A DNA stretch of 56,155 nucleotides from an uncultured Prevotella sp. (GTDB lineage Bacteria; Bacteroidota; Bacteroidia; Bacteroidales; Bacteroidaceae). Within the stretch, counting starts at the first letter, position 1, and each line of letters opens with the position of its first letter. Below the pieces are notes generated by a model. The model was not told the DNA's origin. It did no database searches and saw nothing but the letters and a program-made list of their open reading frames with translations. Position numbers and translations under genes: made by a program. Shown here one piece after another: positions 42,590 to 51,246 of the stretch. The stretch lies in contig URUK01000016.1 of assembly GCA_900551055.1 (NCBI GenBank), positions 1 through 56,155 on the forward strand, written 5' to 3'.

Positions 42590-43816
42590 TCAAAGCAGCC
42601 TCTTGGCAAAGTACCTCACGGGATACCACACCGAGACAAATCCCACGGCAACCACTGTTAGGAACACAACGATGATGTCTTCCGGGTGTACGCTTACCGG
42701 ATAAGCGTCGACAACGAACGAGCCGCTGCTCTGTCCCAGGGCCACGAGGCCGTATTCCTGTTGCAGCCAGCACAGCAGCAGACCCAGCAGAATGCCTATG
42801 ACTGCGCCGATGACCGAAATCATGCGCCCCTCGAAGAGGAATATGCGCGTTATCTGCTTGTCAGTTGCGCCCATGTTGCGCAGCGTCGCCACGTCGTCCT
42901 TCTTGTCTATTATGAGCATCGACAGCGAGCCTATTATGTTGAAGCAGGCCACGGCCAGTATGAACGTAAGGAATATGTAGGCGATGAACTTTTCTATTTT
43001 CATAATCCTGAACGTGTCGGCCTGCTGTTCCATACGGTCCAGCACGCGGTATTTCCCGCCAGCAATCTCCCTCATTTCCGCCTTCACCGCGTCAAGGTTG
43101 CTGCCCGGTTTCAGCCTTATCTCGAGCTGCGACAGCATGCCCTGCTGGTTGAACAGCCGGCGTGCGAAGCCTATGGAGGTCACTATGTAGCTGGCGTCGT
43201 AGCGTGCGTTTCTCACCATAAACACCGCGCCCGGCGATATCAGAGAGTCTTCGACGAAGCCTTCGGTCGGGTTCATCATGTCGAGTTGCCCCTCGCGTTG
43301 TGGCGCATATATGTTTAGGTAGCCGTCCCAGTCGGCCGCCATGCCTAACTGGTCGGCCAGGCGTATGCCCACCGTGCCGTATTCAAGGTTGGCCGCGTGC
43401 AGTGAAAACTCGCCGTCGCCGTAGAGTATGTCGTTGATATGTGTCAGTTGGTCGAAGTTGTCGTCAACGCCCTTCACCGTCACCATAGCCTGTTTGCCTT
43501 TGTACACGGCCAGAGCCTGGTCCTCTACGCTTTCCGTAGCCACGTCTACTTCGGGCAGCGTGCGTATCTTCTGCAGCACAGGGTCGTCAGCCGGGGCGGT
43601 CTTCCCCTTGGTCGGCACAACCTGTATCTGTGGGTCGAAGGCCGTGAGGAACGTCGCCACGAGGTCGTGGAAACCGTTGAATACGCTAAGTGTCACCACA
43701 AGCGCCATCGTTGCCACTGCCACGCCTACGGCGCTTATGCCGCTTATCAGGTTGATTACGTGCGTGCTCTTTTTCGAGAACAGATACCGGCGCGCTATGT
43801 AAAACGGGAAGTTCAT
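42590..43816 (-). CDS. FtsX-type ABC permease, lipoprotein-releasing (LolC/E-like)
   Basis: A 408-residue inner-membrane permease with an N-terminal helix after RRYLFSKKSTHVINLISGIS. A periplasmic domain follows (for example VVPTKGKTAPADDPVLQK). Three C-terminal helices sit around KKDDVATLRNMGATDKQITR, the LolC/E-type ATPase coupling loop. In Bacteroidales this gene usually follows rbfA; its start overlaps the rbfA stop by 4 bp. It is taken as the LolC/E-type subunit that extracts lipoproteins for the outer membrane. No LolD is encoded beside it. Confidence 0.92.
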   Translation of the reverse strand: MNFPFYIARRYLFSKKSTHVINLISGISAVGVAVATMALVVTLSVFNGFHDLVATFLTAFDPQIQVVPTKGKTAPADDPVLQKIRTLPEVDVATESVEDQALAVYKGKQAMVTVKGVDDNFDQLTHINDILYGDGEFSLHAANLEYGTVGIRLADQLGMAADWDGYLNIYAPQREGQLDMMNPTEGFVEDSLISPGAVFMVRNARYDASYIVTSIGFARRLFNQQGMLSQLEIRLKPGSNLDAVKAEMREIAGGKYRVLDRMEQQADTFRIMKIEKFIAYIFLTFILAVACFNIIGSLSMLIIDKKDDVATLRNMGATDKQITRIFLFEGRMISVIGAVIGILLGLLLCWLQQEYGLVALGQSSGSFVVDAYPVSVHPEDIIVVFLTVVAVGFVSVWYPVRYFAKRLL

Positions 43817-44148
43817 TTCTTCAGCAGCTCGTCAATGTGCTCTATGTAGTCAAGCGAGTCGTCCACGAAGAAGCGCAGTTCGGGTATTATGCGCAGCTGG
43901 TTGCGCACGCGTGTGCCCAGTTCGTAGCGTATGGTCTTCTCGTTTGCGGTGACGTTCTTTATTATTTCGTCCGCCTTGCTTGAGGGGAATATGCTCAGGT
44001 AGGCCGTGCAGATGCTCAGGTCGGGGCTTACGCGGCAGCGCGTCACGCTTACCAATACGCCGTGCATCGAGCGCGTCTGCGACTGGAAAATCAGGCTAAG
44101 CTCCTTTTGCAGCAGCCTTGCTATTCTGTTTTGCCTTGTCTCTTGCAT
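43813..44148 (-). CDS. rbfA: Ribosome-binding factor A
   Basis: A 111-residue KH-fold protein that matures the 30S subunit. QNRIARLLQKELSLIFQSQT is the usual start and RYELGTRVRNQLRIIPELRF the conserved C-terminal motif. It heads a two-gene operon with the permease. Confidence 0.96.
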   Translation of the reverse strand: MQETRQNRIARLLQKELSLIFQSQTRSMHGVLVSVTRCRVSPDLSICTAYLSIFPSSKADEIIKNVTANEKTIRYELGTRVRNQLRIIPELRFFVDDSLDYIEHIDELLKK

Positions 44149-44188
44149 TGTTTTTCCGTTTTGTTTTATGTTTGTTTCAAATCAACTG

Positions 44189-44196
44189 CAAACTTA
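44189..44196 (-). promoter_or_regulatory. -7 box for rbfA
   Basis: TAAGTTTG on the minus strand, 41 bp before the rbfA start, matches TAnnTTTG. No clear -33 element was seen. Confidence 0.5.
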
Positions 44197-44267
44197 CGAA
44201 AAATCGTTTGAATAAACGAAGAAAAACCGAATAATGCGGAAACGTTGGCCTAATAATGCCCGTCTGC

Positions 44268-44298
44268 TTGCTGTTGTTGCCGGAATTTCGTATCTTTG
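44268..44298 (+). promoter_or_regulatory. Promoter of the SIMPL-domain gene
   Basis: TTG (44268-44270), 20 bp and TATCTTTG (44291-44298) match the consensus, 42 bp before the start codon. Confidence 0.72.
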
Positions 44299-44339
44299 GT
44301 GCAGTGGCAAATACGTCAAATAATAAATAAAGTGTGGAT

Positions 44340-45026
44340 ATGAAAATCAGAACATTATTGTTTGCAGTGCTGATGTCGGCAACGCTACAGTTGCAGGCGC
44401 AGGCCGACGGGCGTTATGTAGAGGTTACGGGCACGTCGGAAATCGAGATTGTACCTGACAAAATCCATTATCTTATCGAAATCCGCGAGTACTTTAAGGA
44501 GGAGTTTGACGGCAAGTCGAAACCTGAAGATTACCGTACCAAGGTGCCTCTGGAGGAGATAGAGCAGGGCCTGCGCCGCGTTTTGGCCGAGGCGGGCGTG
44601 CCGCAGAATGCCGTCCGCACGCAGGAGATAGGCGACTATTGGCGGCAGCAGGGGCGCGACTTCCTTGTTTCCAAGAAGTTCGACATTACGCTGACGGATT
44701 TCAATCAGATAGACGAGATAATAAAGCGCATCGACACGCGGGGCGTCAACACCATGCGCATAGGCGAATTGGAGAACAAGGACATCCTTGCGTATCACCG
44801 GCAGGGAAAGATTGAAGCCTTGAAGGCGGCGCAGCGTAAGGCGGCCTATCTCGTGGAAGCCTTGGGCAAGAAGCTGGGCGATGTCATGCGTATTGTGGAG
44901 GAAAATGACGGAATGTCCCCGTTGGCGCAAAGCAACGTGCTGTCGTCTGACGCCTCGTCATTCGATAGCTTCCGCACAATCAGGAAGCGTTATTCCATGC
45001 TTGTGCGTTTTGAAATCGTGGATTAG
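44340..45026 (+). CDS. SIMPL (DUF541) domain periplasmic protein
   Basis: A 228-residue exported protein (signal MKIRTLLFAVLMSATLQLQAQA) with the SIMPL/DUF541 fold of BP26/OMP28 proteins. Family features are YVEVTGTSEIEIVPDKIHYL, the conserved DFNQIDEIIKRIDTRGVNTM and the helix KIEALKAAQRKAAYLVEALG. Homologues are periplasmic oligomers tied to oxidative-stress or envelope functions, with no settled activity. The start is ATG 44340; a GTG two codons earlier is less likely. Confidence 0.92.
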   Translation: MKIRTLLFAVLMSATLQLQAQADGRYVEVTGTSEIEIVPDKIHYLIEIREYFKEEFDGKSKPEDYRTKVPLEEIEQGLRRVLAEAGVPQNAVRTQEIGDYWRQQGRDFLVSKKFDITLTDFNQIDEIIKRIDTRGVNTMRIGELENKDILAYHRQGKIEALKAAQRKAAYLVEALGKKLGDVMRIVEENDGMSPLAQSNVLSSDASSFDSFRTIRKRYSMLVRFEIVD

Positions 45027-45070
45027 ATGCCTCGTTTGCAGTTAAGTGAAATCCGGCAATCAGGTTACCT

Positions 45071-45190
45071 CAATTTAAAACACGGCAAATTGCGATGCAA
45101 AAGGCCGTCAATTACACGCCAAAAGGCCACCTTTTACAGCGTAAAAGGTGGCCTTTTGCCAACAAGCTGATAATCAATGGTTTGCCAGCT
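45071..45190. repeat. Phased GGCC array, copy 11
   Basis: Unit centres lie at 45084, 45106, 45128 and 45150, with TGATAATCA at 45172; all spacings are 22 bp. The left junction CTCAATTTAAAACACGGCAA equals that at 34291, so this is the same composite with the hairpin part lost. It sits between convergent genes. Confidence 0.9.
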
Positions 45191-45233
45191 TGTATTTGGT
45201 TGTGCCGCTTCGGCATGCCGGCGGCACGCAGGT

Positions 45234-45641
45234 TTACTTGCTCATGTCTATTTTCCAGTTGCCTTCGGCGTCCTTCTTGAGCTTGATGTTTTCGTCAGAA
45301 GTCTTCTTCTCGAACTCCATTTTGGCTTTTACCACGGCCTCGGTGCCGTCCTCAGATATTTCCTCTGACAGGATTTCGTATGACTTCAGTTCGCCGTTGT
45401 TCGCGTAAGTGGTGCTCACCTTGCTCTGCATCATTGCCACAAGCTGTTCTTTCTCGGCGTCGGTCTTCGGGGCTTTGTCCTCCTTGAAGTACACGAGCTC
45501 GGCCATTTTTTTGCCGTCCTGCTTCTGGATTGCCTTGATAAACTGCTCGGCTACGCCCTTGGGAGTGTTGCCGCCGCCTCCGCACGAGGCCATTGCCATG
45601 ATGGCTACGACGGCCACCAAAAATCCAAATAGTTTCTTCAT
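45234..45641 (-). CDS. DUF4878 lipoprotein
   Basis: A 135-residue lipoprotein (leader MKKLFGFLVAVVAIMAMASC) with a DUF4878/NTF2-like fold: TPKGVAEQFIKAIQKQDGKK, then a C-terminal sheet ending EGNWKIDMSK. Its function is unknown; family members sit in the outer membrane of Bacteroidetes. It follows the amidase-like gene by 28 bp. Confidence 0.88.
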   Translation of the reverse strand: MKKLFGFLVAVVAIMAMASCGGGGNTPKGVAEQFIKAIQKQDGKKMAELVYFKEDKAPKTDAEKEQLVAMMQSKVSTTYANNGELKSYEILSEEISEDGTEAVVKAKMEFEKKTSDENIKLKKDAEGNWKIDMSK

Positions 45642-45669
45642 GTCGTTAATGTTTTAAGTTAATATTGGG

Positions 45670-46278
45670 TTAAAAAGTCACAATCGTTGTCAGGGCGGTG
45701 TTGTTGCAGATGTCCGACGGCAGTATGCAGCATATCGGGTCGAGTCCCGGCAGGTGGAAATTGTGCCTCTTCCGTCCGGCGAGAGGCCGCCCGGCCTTGC
45801 GGTAAACGAAGTCAACCAGCTCGCAGCAGTACATCTTCGTAGTGTCAGAATCGTCGTAGTCATGGTCGAACAGCGTGCCCCTACGGTACACTTCCATGGC
45901 GAAACGCGCCGCACGCGCCGCCGTGGCCGAGTCTCCGCATAATCGTTTCACCTCGCCAATCCTTGCGTTCATCGACGAGAAAAACCGCTTCGGGGTGTCC
46001 ATCTTAACGCGGTCGGGGTCGCCCTCGTAGTCAGGCTCGCCCGGAACGGCGTGCACCACCATCATCACTCCGCACGAGTCAACCACTATCCCGATATGAG
46101 AATACGCCCCATATCTGTCCGCAGCCAGCACGGCATGGCTCGTAAGACCGCTGCCCCGGCGGAAAACCACGTCGCCAGCATGCAGCTCACACCCTTCGGG
46201 CAGTATGCTCCGCTGCTCCTTCTCGCCGCAAGACGCGAGCATGATGGCTGTAAATATTATGGTGAAGAGCGTTTTCAT
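45670..46278 (-). CDS. YiiX/permuted NlpC-P60 peptidase-like lipoprotein
   Basis: A 202-residue lipoprotein (leader MKTLFTIIFTAIMLASC). It has the permuted papain-like fold: His in AYSHIGIVVDS early and Cys in KMYCCELVDFVYRKAG late, the reverse order of classic NlpC/P60. GCELHAGDVVFRRGSG is the family opening. Such enzymes act as amidases or peptidases on lipids or peptidoglycan; the substrate here is not shown. It has its own promoter at 46302-46331. Confidence 0.87.
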   Translation of the reverse strand: MKTLFTIIFTAIMLASCGEKEQRSILPEGCELHAGDVVFRRGSGLTSHAVLAADRYGAYSHIGIVVDSCGVMMVVHAVPGEPDYEGDPDRVKMDTPKRFFSSMNARIGEVKRLCGDSATAARAARFAMEVYRRGTLFDHDYDDSDTTKMYCCELVDFVYRKAGRPLAGRKRHNFHLPGLDPICCILPSDICNNTALTTIVTF

Positions 46279-46301
46279 GGCTTCGCAAAGACATTGCGGA
46301 G

Positions 46302-46331
46302 CAAATATAGTGAAAAAGGTTTAAATAACAA
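46302..46331 (-). promoter_or_regulatory. Promoter of the YiiX-like/DUF4878 operon
   Basis: On the minus strand, TTG (46329-46331, within TTTTG), 19 bp and TATATTTG (46302-46309) lie 23 bp before the start codon. The rest of 46279-46607 holds two CCTCCC elements (46389-46425, 46571-46603) and a degraded GGATAGG tract. Confidence 0.75.
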
Positions 46332-46607
46332 AACGTTTGATAAAATCTTTACAGACAATACCGGGAAACCGTTACAAGGCGGCTTAACCAATACCCACCC
46401 CAGCCCTCCCGAAGGGAGGGGGCTTGATATGCTGTTGTCAAATGGATTTGTATTGGGCTTATCCGGCCTATTGATCTCATAGGGCTTATAGGCCGGATAG
46501 GTGGCGGATGGGATAAATACGGCTGATAAGGCTGATGTGCCTTGCCAGAGAACAATAGGCAAAAGGTAATCAAACTCCCTCCCTTCGGGAGGGTTGGGGT
46601 GGGTAGT

Positions 46608-47240
46608 TTATTTCTTCCTGATCAAAGTCAGCCCGTCCCTTAGCGGCAGAATGACTTTCTCTACGCGGCTGTCGGCGGCCACATAGTCGTTAAACGCCTC
46701 TATGCCGGCTGTCTGGCGGTCGGAGGGGCGCGGTTTTTCAAGCACGTGGCCGTCCCAAAGCGTGTTGTCGGCGAGGATGAAACCGCCGGGGCGCAGCACG
46801 TTGAGAGCCATCTCGTAAGTGTCAATGTAAGTGCGCTTGTCGCCGTCTATGAATGCCATGTCGAACTCTACGCCGAGCTTCGGGGCTTCCGTCAGGGCGT
46901 CGCCGATGATGAAGCGTATGCGGTCGGCCACGGGCGAGCCTTCAATCCACGGCCGGGTGAAGTCCTCCAGCTCGTCGTTTATCTCGTAAGTGTACACCGT
47001 TCCGCCACGGTCAAGACCCTCCGCCATGCATATTGCGCTGTAGCCGCTGAACGTCCCCACCTCAAGAATGTTCTTGGGGCGTATCATGCGCACGAGCATC
47101 TTCAGCAACCGGCCTTGCAGGTGGCCGCTGGCCATGCGCCCGTGCAGCAGGTGTATGTTAGTGGCTCGCCACAGGCGGTAGAGGTAGTCGCCCTCAGGGT
47201 CGGAATGGGCAAGGACATAATTCTCTAATTCAGGTGTCAT
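46608..47240 (-). CDS. SAM-dependent O-methyltransferase
   Basis: A 210-residue class I methyltransferase of the catechol-O-methyltransferase-like family (PF01596). ILEVGTFSGYSAICMAEGL is the SAM-binding loop. FDMAFIDGDKRTYIDTYEMA and LRPGGFILADNTLWDGHVLE carry the metal-binding acids. RasA-like or caffeoyl-CoA-type specificity cannot be told apart here. It is downstream of aroQ on the same strand, with two CCTCCC elements between. Confidence 0.93.
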   Translation of the reverse strand: MTPELENYVLAHSDPEGDYLYRLWRATNIHLLHGRMASGHLQGRLLKMLVRMIRPKNILEVGTFSGYSAICMAEGLDRGGTVYTYEINDELEDFTRPWIEGSPVADRIRFIIGDALTEAPKLGVEFDMAFIDGDKRTYIDTYEMALNVLRPGGFILADNTLWDGHVLEKPRPSDRQTAGIEAFNDYVAADSRVEKVILPLRDGLTLIRKK

Positions 47241-47378
47241 ATGAAAACAGTATTATAAATCAAATACCCATCCCCGCCCTCCCGAAGGGAGGGTGCTTGA
47301 TGTGCTTTGCCGGCGGAATATGGCAGATAAGGCGGATGGGATATTGTAAAACGGCAGACCGGAACAGCGTGCAAGGCT

Positions 47379-47416
47379 ATTAAAGCCCTTCCTTTCGGGA
47401 TGGGGTTGGGGTAGGT
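47379..47416. repeat. CCTCCC element forming the 3' end of aroQ
   Basis: AAGCCCTTCCTTTCGGGATG and GGGTTGGGGTAGGT form a degenerate copy of the CCTCCC repeat. Read on the minus strand it encodes the last residues GPTPTPSRKEGL of AroQ and leads into its stop at 47380-47382. Confidence 0.8.
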
Positions 47417-47829
47417 CCTAACAACGCGCTTACCGCCAGCCTGTACGAGTCAAGCCCGAAACCGCATATTACTCCGAGGCAGGCGGCGGAGAGCATCGAC
47501 TTGTGGCGGAAGTCCTCTCGCGTGTGCACGTTGGATATGTGAACCTCAACGACGGGGCACTTTATCGCGCGTATGCAGTCGTGCAGCGCCACGCTGGTGT
47601 GTGTGTAGGCGCCGGCGTTGAGCACGATGCCGTCATACGTGAAGCCCACTTCCTGCATCTTGTCAATCATCACGCCCTCCACGTTGCTCTGGAAATAGTC
47701 TATCTCCACGCCGGGAAAGGCTTTGCGCAGCTGCGGCAGGTAATCTTCGAACGACACGGAGCCGTACACGCCGGGCTCGCGGCGCCCTAAAAGGTTGAGG
47801 TTGGGGCCGTTAAGTACGAGTATTTTCAT
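47380..47829 (-). CDS. aroQ: Type II 3-dehydroquinate dehydratase
   Basis: A 149-residue dodecameric enzyme of the shikimate pathway. LVLNGPNLNLLGRREPGVYG has the active-site Tyr, VLNAGAYTHTSVALHDCIRA and EVHISNVHTREDFRHKS carry the catalytic His and Arg. The core ends at about YRLAVSALL. The tail GPTPTPSRKEGL is not family sequence but a translated repeat. The gene is divergent from xerD, a typical Bacteroidales arrangement. Confidence 0.96.
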   Translation of the reverse strand: MKILVLNGPNLNLLGRREPGVYGSVSFEDYLPQLRKAFPGVEIDYFQSNVEGVMIDKMQEVGFTYDGIVLNAGAYTHTSVALHDCIRAIKCPVVEVHISNVHTREDFRHKSMLSAACLGVICGFGLDSYRLAVSALLGPTPTPSRKEGL

Positions 47830-47846
47830 AATCAGTCATTTTTTCT

Positions 47847-47854
47847 TAACTTTG
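47847..47854 (+). promoter_or_regulatory. -7 box for xerD
   Basis: TAACTTTG on the plus strand, 62 bp before the xerD start. The -33 region (TTTTC) is a poor match. Confidence 0.5.
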
Positions 47855-47899
47855 CACCGAAACGCCGCCATACTGCAAACTATGCGGCGCACTGCATTG

Positions 47900-47907
47900 C
47901 AAAAGTA
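47900..47907 (-). promoter_or_regulatory. -7 box for aroQ
   Basis: TACTTTTG on the minus strand matches TAnnTTTG, 70 bp before the aroQ start. It overlaps the leader of xerD, so the two promoters face away from each other across about 50 bp. Confidence 0.5.
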
Positions 47908-47916
47908 CAAAAATAT

Positions 47917-48840
47917 ATGGTAACTACGAACAAAAAAACGGTTAATATCGCCGACGCTTACCGCCGGTACATGAAACTGGAGCGCAATTTCACGCCGAAC
48001 ACGCTCGACGCTTACATGCACGACATCGACAAACTGCTGCGCTTCCTCGCGTCCGAGGACATCGAGCCGCAGGCCGCCAAGCTCGACGACCTGCGCGCTT
48101 TTGCCGCCTCGCTGCACGACATCGGCGTGAGTCCGCGCACCCAGTGCCGCATACTTAGCGGCGTAAGGTCGTTTTACCGCTTCCTCCTTATTGACGGTTA
48201 CGTTGCCGAAGACCCTACGGAACTGCTTGAGTCGCCGCAGACTGACGGCCATCTGCCCGAGGTGCTTACCACCGAAGAGATAGACATGCTGGAGCAGGCC
48301 GTCGACCTTTCAAAGTGGGAAGGGCAAAGGAACAAGGCCATCTTGGAGGTGCTTTTCAGCTGCGGACTGCGTGTGAGCGAGCTTGTTACGCTGCGCCTTT
48401 CAGACCTTTACCTTGACGAACGCTTCATCCGCGTTACCGGCAAGGGGCGGAAGGAGCGGCTTGTGCCCATATCCGAGAGCGCGGTGAACCAGCTCCGGCT
48501 GTGGTTTGACGACCGCTGCCGCATGGGCATCAAGCCCGGCGAGGAGGATTATGTGTTCCTCAACCGCCGCGGAGCGCACCTTACACGCACCATGATACTG
48601 ATAATCGTCAAGCGTCTCGGCACAGAAGCCGGCATAAAGAAGACCATAAGCCCCCACACCCTGCGCCACAGCTTCGCCACGGCATTGCTCGAAGGCGGTG
48701 CCGACCTGCGCGCGATACAGGCCATGCTGGGGCACGAGAGCATCGGCACGACCGAGATTTACACCCACATCGACAGCCACGCGCTGCGTCAGGAGATACT
48801 TGAGCACCATCCGCGAAACATCAACCGTAAGCAGGACTGA
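47917..48840 (+). CDS. xerD: Tyrosine recombinase XerD
   Basis: A 307-residue site-specific recombinase that resolves chromosome dimers at dif. The N-terminal SAM-like domain (NIADAYRRYMKLERNFTPNT) precedes the catalytic domain. All six catalytic residues are visible: Arg152 in CGLRVSEL, Lys176 in TGKGRKER, His247 and Arg250 in HTLRHSF, His273 in MLGHESI, and Tyr282 in TEIYTHID. The chromosomal context and full length argue for the housekeeping Xer enzyme, not an integrase. No dif-like site was identified nearby. Confidence 0.95.
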   Translation: MVTTNKKTVNIADAYRRYMKLERNFTPNTLDAYMHDIDKLLRFLASEDIEPQAAKLDDLRAFAASLHDIGVSPRTQCRILSGVRSFYRFLLIDGYVAEDPTELLESPQTDGHLPEVLTTEEIDMLEQAVDLSKWEGQRNKAILEVLFSCGLRVSELVTLRLSDLYLDERFIRVTGKGRKERLVPISESAVNQLRLWFDDRCRMGIKPGEEDYVFLNRRGAHLTRTMILIIVKRLGTEAGIKKTISPHTLRHSFATALLEGGADLRAIQAMLGHESIGTTEIYTHIDSHALRQEILEHHPRNINRKQD

Positions 48841-48852
48841 CAACAGCCACTA

Positions 48853-48976
48853 TGCAAAAGGCCACCTTTTACCGCGTAAAAGGTGGCCTTTTGGCTTCCA
48901 ATTTGCCGTCTTTTGCAACGTAAAACACGGCCTTTTGCAAAGCTGTTGGTAACTTGCTGATTTTCAACAGGTTACT
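48853..48976. repeat. Phased GGCC array, copy 12
   Basis: Unit centres lie at 48863, 48885, 48907 and 48929, each 22 bp apart. A TGATTTTCAA motif follows at about 48962, 33 bp on, matching the 33-bp variant seen in copies 4, 5 and 13. It separates xerD from a convergent transporter. Confidence 0.87.
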
Positions 48977-49067
48977 AATGGCGTAATAAACGCCTTCTTA
49001 CTTTTTACTTTTTTACCTTCTTACTTTTTTACCTTTTATCTAAGTTGTGCCGCCTCTGCGGCTTTTT

Positions 49068-49982
49068 TCAGAACAAAAGGAAGGTAAGCAGGGGAATGGT
49101 GACAACGGAAAGTATTGTCGTTATGAGCGTGCCGCGCACCATTTCGCCCTCGTCGCGCCCGTATTTCAGGCAGAACATGGTGCCGTATGACGCCACCGGC
49201 ATGCCTATCAGCACGGTGTTTATCCGGTTTACGGTCTCGTCAACGCCTGCAGTCCGTGACAGCACGTACACCGCGATGGGAATTATGAGCAGGCGGAAGG
49301 CCGTCATTACATACGTGCGCGGCGAGCCGAGGATGTGGTGGCGGCCAATCTGCGCCATCGAAGAGCCGATAACCAAGAGCGCGCCCGGCACGGTGATGTT
49401 GCCTAACAGGTGCAGAGGCTCGGCCACGACACGCGGCACAGCCTCCCAGCCTAACGCCACTATGGTGATTGACAGGTATGACGCTATCATGGCCGGGCAG
49501 TACAGCGTGCGCGGATTGAAGCGCATTTTCTGCCCGTCGCCGAGTACGAATACCGTGCCCACAACAAAGATGAAGAGCGTGTTGGGGACGTTGAGCAGGC
49601 TGGCGTAGAACACCGCTTCGTGCCCGAATATAGACGCAACGACGGGATAGCCGATGAAACCCACGTTGCCGAACATCAGCATGAAGCTGTACATTCCCCT
49701 TATGTCAGCCTGCCTTACGAAGTATCGCGGCAGCAGCCACGACACAAAGAACAGTACCGCATACGTCGCAAAGCCGACCAGGAGCAACGGAACAATGAGG
49801 CCGCTGTCGGGTATCGTGTCGCCCATAACAGATGAAAGGATGAGGCACGGGCATGAGACGTTGATGATGAAGTTTGACAGTTTGCGGTCAAAGTCTCCTC
49901 CCGTAAGGCCGCACCTGTTTGATATGAATCCCGCCACGACGAGCAGCAGCAGGATGAGCATCTGCGTAATGATGTTGTCCAT
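49068..49982 (-). CDS. AEC-family transporter
   Basis: A 304-residue inner-membrane protein of the auxin efflux carrier/malonate transporter family, with about ten helices. FMLMFGNVGFIGYPVVASIF and VPGALLVIGSSMAQIG, each with the family's central Gly/Pro breaks, support the call. Substrates of bacterial members are usually small carboxylates or amino acids; none is implied here. It is monocistronic and preceded by a hairpin element. Confidence 0.92.
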   Translation of the reverse strand: MDNIITQMLILLLLVVAGFISNRCGLTGGDFDRKLSNFIINVSCPCLILSSVMGDTIPDSGLIVPLLLVGFATYAVLFFVSWLLPRYFVRQADIRGMYSFMLMFGNVGFIGYPVVASIFGHEAVFYASLLNVPNTLFIFVVGTVFVLGDGQKMRFNPRTLYCPAMIASYLSITIVALGWEAVPRVVAEPLHLLGNITVPGALLVIGSSMAQIGRHHILGSPRTYVMTAFRLLIIPIAVYVLSRTAGVDETVNRINTVLIGMPVASYGTMFCLKYGRDEGEMVRGTLITTILSVVTIPLLTFLLF

Positions 49983-49990
49983 TTCTTTTT

Positions 49991-50160
49991 AGGAAGTTAA
50001 AGGAGCTTAGGAAGTTAAAGGAGTTAAAGACAAATGTCTTTTCAGTCAGGGGTGTTAAAGACTGTCGGAATGTGTTTCCTATGCTGCTTCCTTAAATACT
50101 GTCGCCCACAAAATAAAGTTTACAACTGGCAAATCTATTGTCTTTAACTCCTTTAACTTC
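49991..50160. repeat. GGAGTTAAAG hairpin element with long loop
   Basis: The left arm (49991-50040, AGGAAGTTAAAGGAGCTTAG...) ends in AAAGACAAATGTCTT. The right arm (50129-50160) is shorter, reading GCAAATCTATTGTCTTTAAC and on. The stem is about 30 bp with mismatches and the loop about 90 nt. Confidence 0.75.
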
Positions 50161-50170
50161 TGAAGGTAAG

Positions 50171-51133
50171 TTACATACTCTCTAACATCCTCTTTATCAC
50201 CACTTCGGCGGAAATCTCGCGGTTGGCGGCTTCGGGAATGACTAATGAGTCGGGGCTTTCTATCACGTCGTCGGTAACGATAAGTCCGCGGCGCACGGGC
50301 AGGCAGTGCATGAATTTGCCGTTATCGGTCACGTCCATGTGCGCCTTGTCGATGGTCCACGACATGTCTTTGGAGAGTATCTTGCCGTAGTCGGCCGGAT
50401 TGGTTACGCCCGGACAGCTCCAGTTTTTCGCGTAAACGAAGTCTGCTCCCTCAAGAGCTTTCATCTGGTTGTACTCGATGCGCGCCCCGGCGGTGAACTT
50501 CGGGTCAAGCTCGTAGCCCTCGGGGTGGGTTATTACGAAGTCAACGTCGGCGGCGTTCATCCACTGTGCGAACGAGTTTGGCACGGCCTGCGGCAGTGCG
50601 CGGCAGTGGGGTGCCCACGTGAGGACGACCTTCGGGCGCGCCTTCGTCTTGTGTTCCTCTATCGTTATCAGGTCGGCGAACGCCTGGAGGGGGTGTACCG
50701 TGGCCGTCTCCATTGCGAAAACGGGGCGTCCGCTGTACCTGATGAACTGCTGGAGCACCGTCTCCGCATAGTCATATTCGCGGTCGGTCAGCCCGGCGAA
50801 CGAGCGCACTCCAATGATGTCGCAGTAGCATCCCATTACCGGAATGGCCTCAAGCAGGTGCTCGCTCTTGTCCCCGTCCATGATTACTCCGCGCTCCGTC
50901 TCCAGCTTCCACGCACCGGCGTTCACGTCAAGCACTATTACGTTCATGCCAAGGTTTGTCGCGGCTTTCTGCGTACTGAGGCGTGTGCGCAGACTGTTGT
51001 TGAAGAATATCATCAGCAAAGTCTTGTTCTTGCCAAGCTGCTGGTATTTATATCTGTCCTGTTTAATCTCTTTTGCCTCGGCCAAAGCCCCACTAAGGCC
51101 GCCAAGGTCTTCAACGTTGATGAATGTCCTCAT
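50171..51133 (-). CDS. argF': N-succinyl-L-ornithine carbamoyltransferase
   Basis: A 320-residue transcarbamylase. The carbamoyl-phosphate loop is FFNNSLRTRLST, not the STRT of ornithine enzymes. HPLQAFADL and HCLPVRRGLIVTDDVIES are the other family motifs. These variations match the Bacteroides enzyme that acts on N-succinylornithine. The start at 51133 (MRTFINVEDLGGLSGALAEA) is chosen because upstream codons belong to a CCTCCC repeat. It is downstream of proA and proB on the same strand. Confidence 0.92.
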   Translation of the reverse strand: MRTFINVEDLGGLSGALAEAKEIKQDRYKYQQLGKNKTLLMIFFNNSLRTRLSTQKAATNLGMNVIVLDVNAGAWKLETERGVIMDGDKSEHLLEAIPVMGCYCDIIGVRSFAGLTDREYDYAETVLQQFIRYSGRPVFAMETATVHPLQAFADLITIEEHKTKARPKVVLTWAPHCRALPQAVPNSFAQWMNAADVDFVITHPEGYELDPKFTAGARIEYNQMKALEGADFVYAKNWSCPGVTNPADYGKILSKDMSWTIDKAHMDVTDNGKFMHCLPVRRGLIVTDDVIESPDSLVIPEAANREISAEVVIKRMLESM

Positions 51134-51150
51134 TGTCGTTTGATGTTTAA

Positions 51151-51240
51151 AGTCCCCTCCCAACCTCCCCGTGGGGAGGAGTGTGATTAGCAAAAGCTAT
51201 ATGTCCCCTCCCCACGGGGAGGTTGGGAGGGGGCTGCTTT
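51151..51240. repeat. Two facing CCTCCC elements
   Basis: AGTCCCCTCCCAACCTCCCC, GTGGGGAGGAG (51151-51182) and TGTCCCCTCCCCACGGGGAG, GTTGGGAGGGGGCT (51202-51240) are two copies in inverted order around a short spacer. They lie between proA and argF'. Confidence 0.8.
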
Positions 51241-51246
51241 AATATC

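Noticed and set aside
45234..46278. Toxin-immunity pair (amidase-like plus small lipoprotein)
   Set aside because: The two genes are co-transcribed, but both have lipoprotein leaders and common DUF assignments; nothing points to secretion of a toxin.
47917..48840. Integrase marking a mobile element
   Set aside because: It is a standard-length XerD in its usual place opposite aroQ, with no phage, conjugation or attachment-site features around it.
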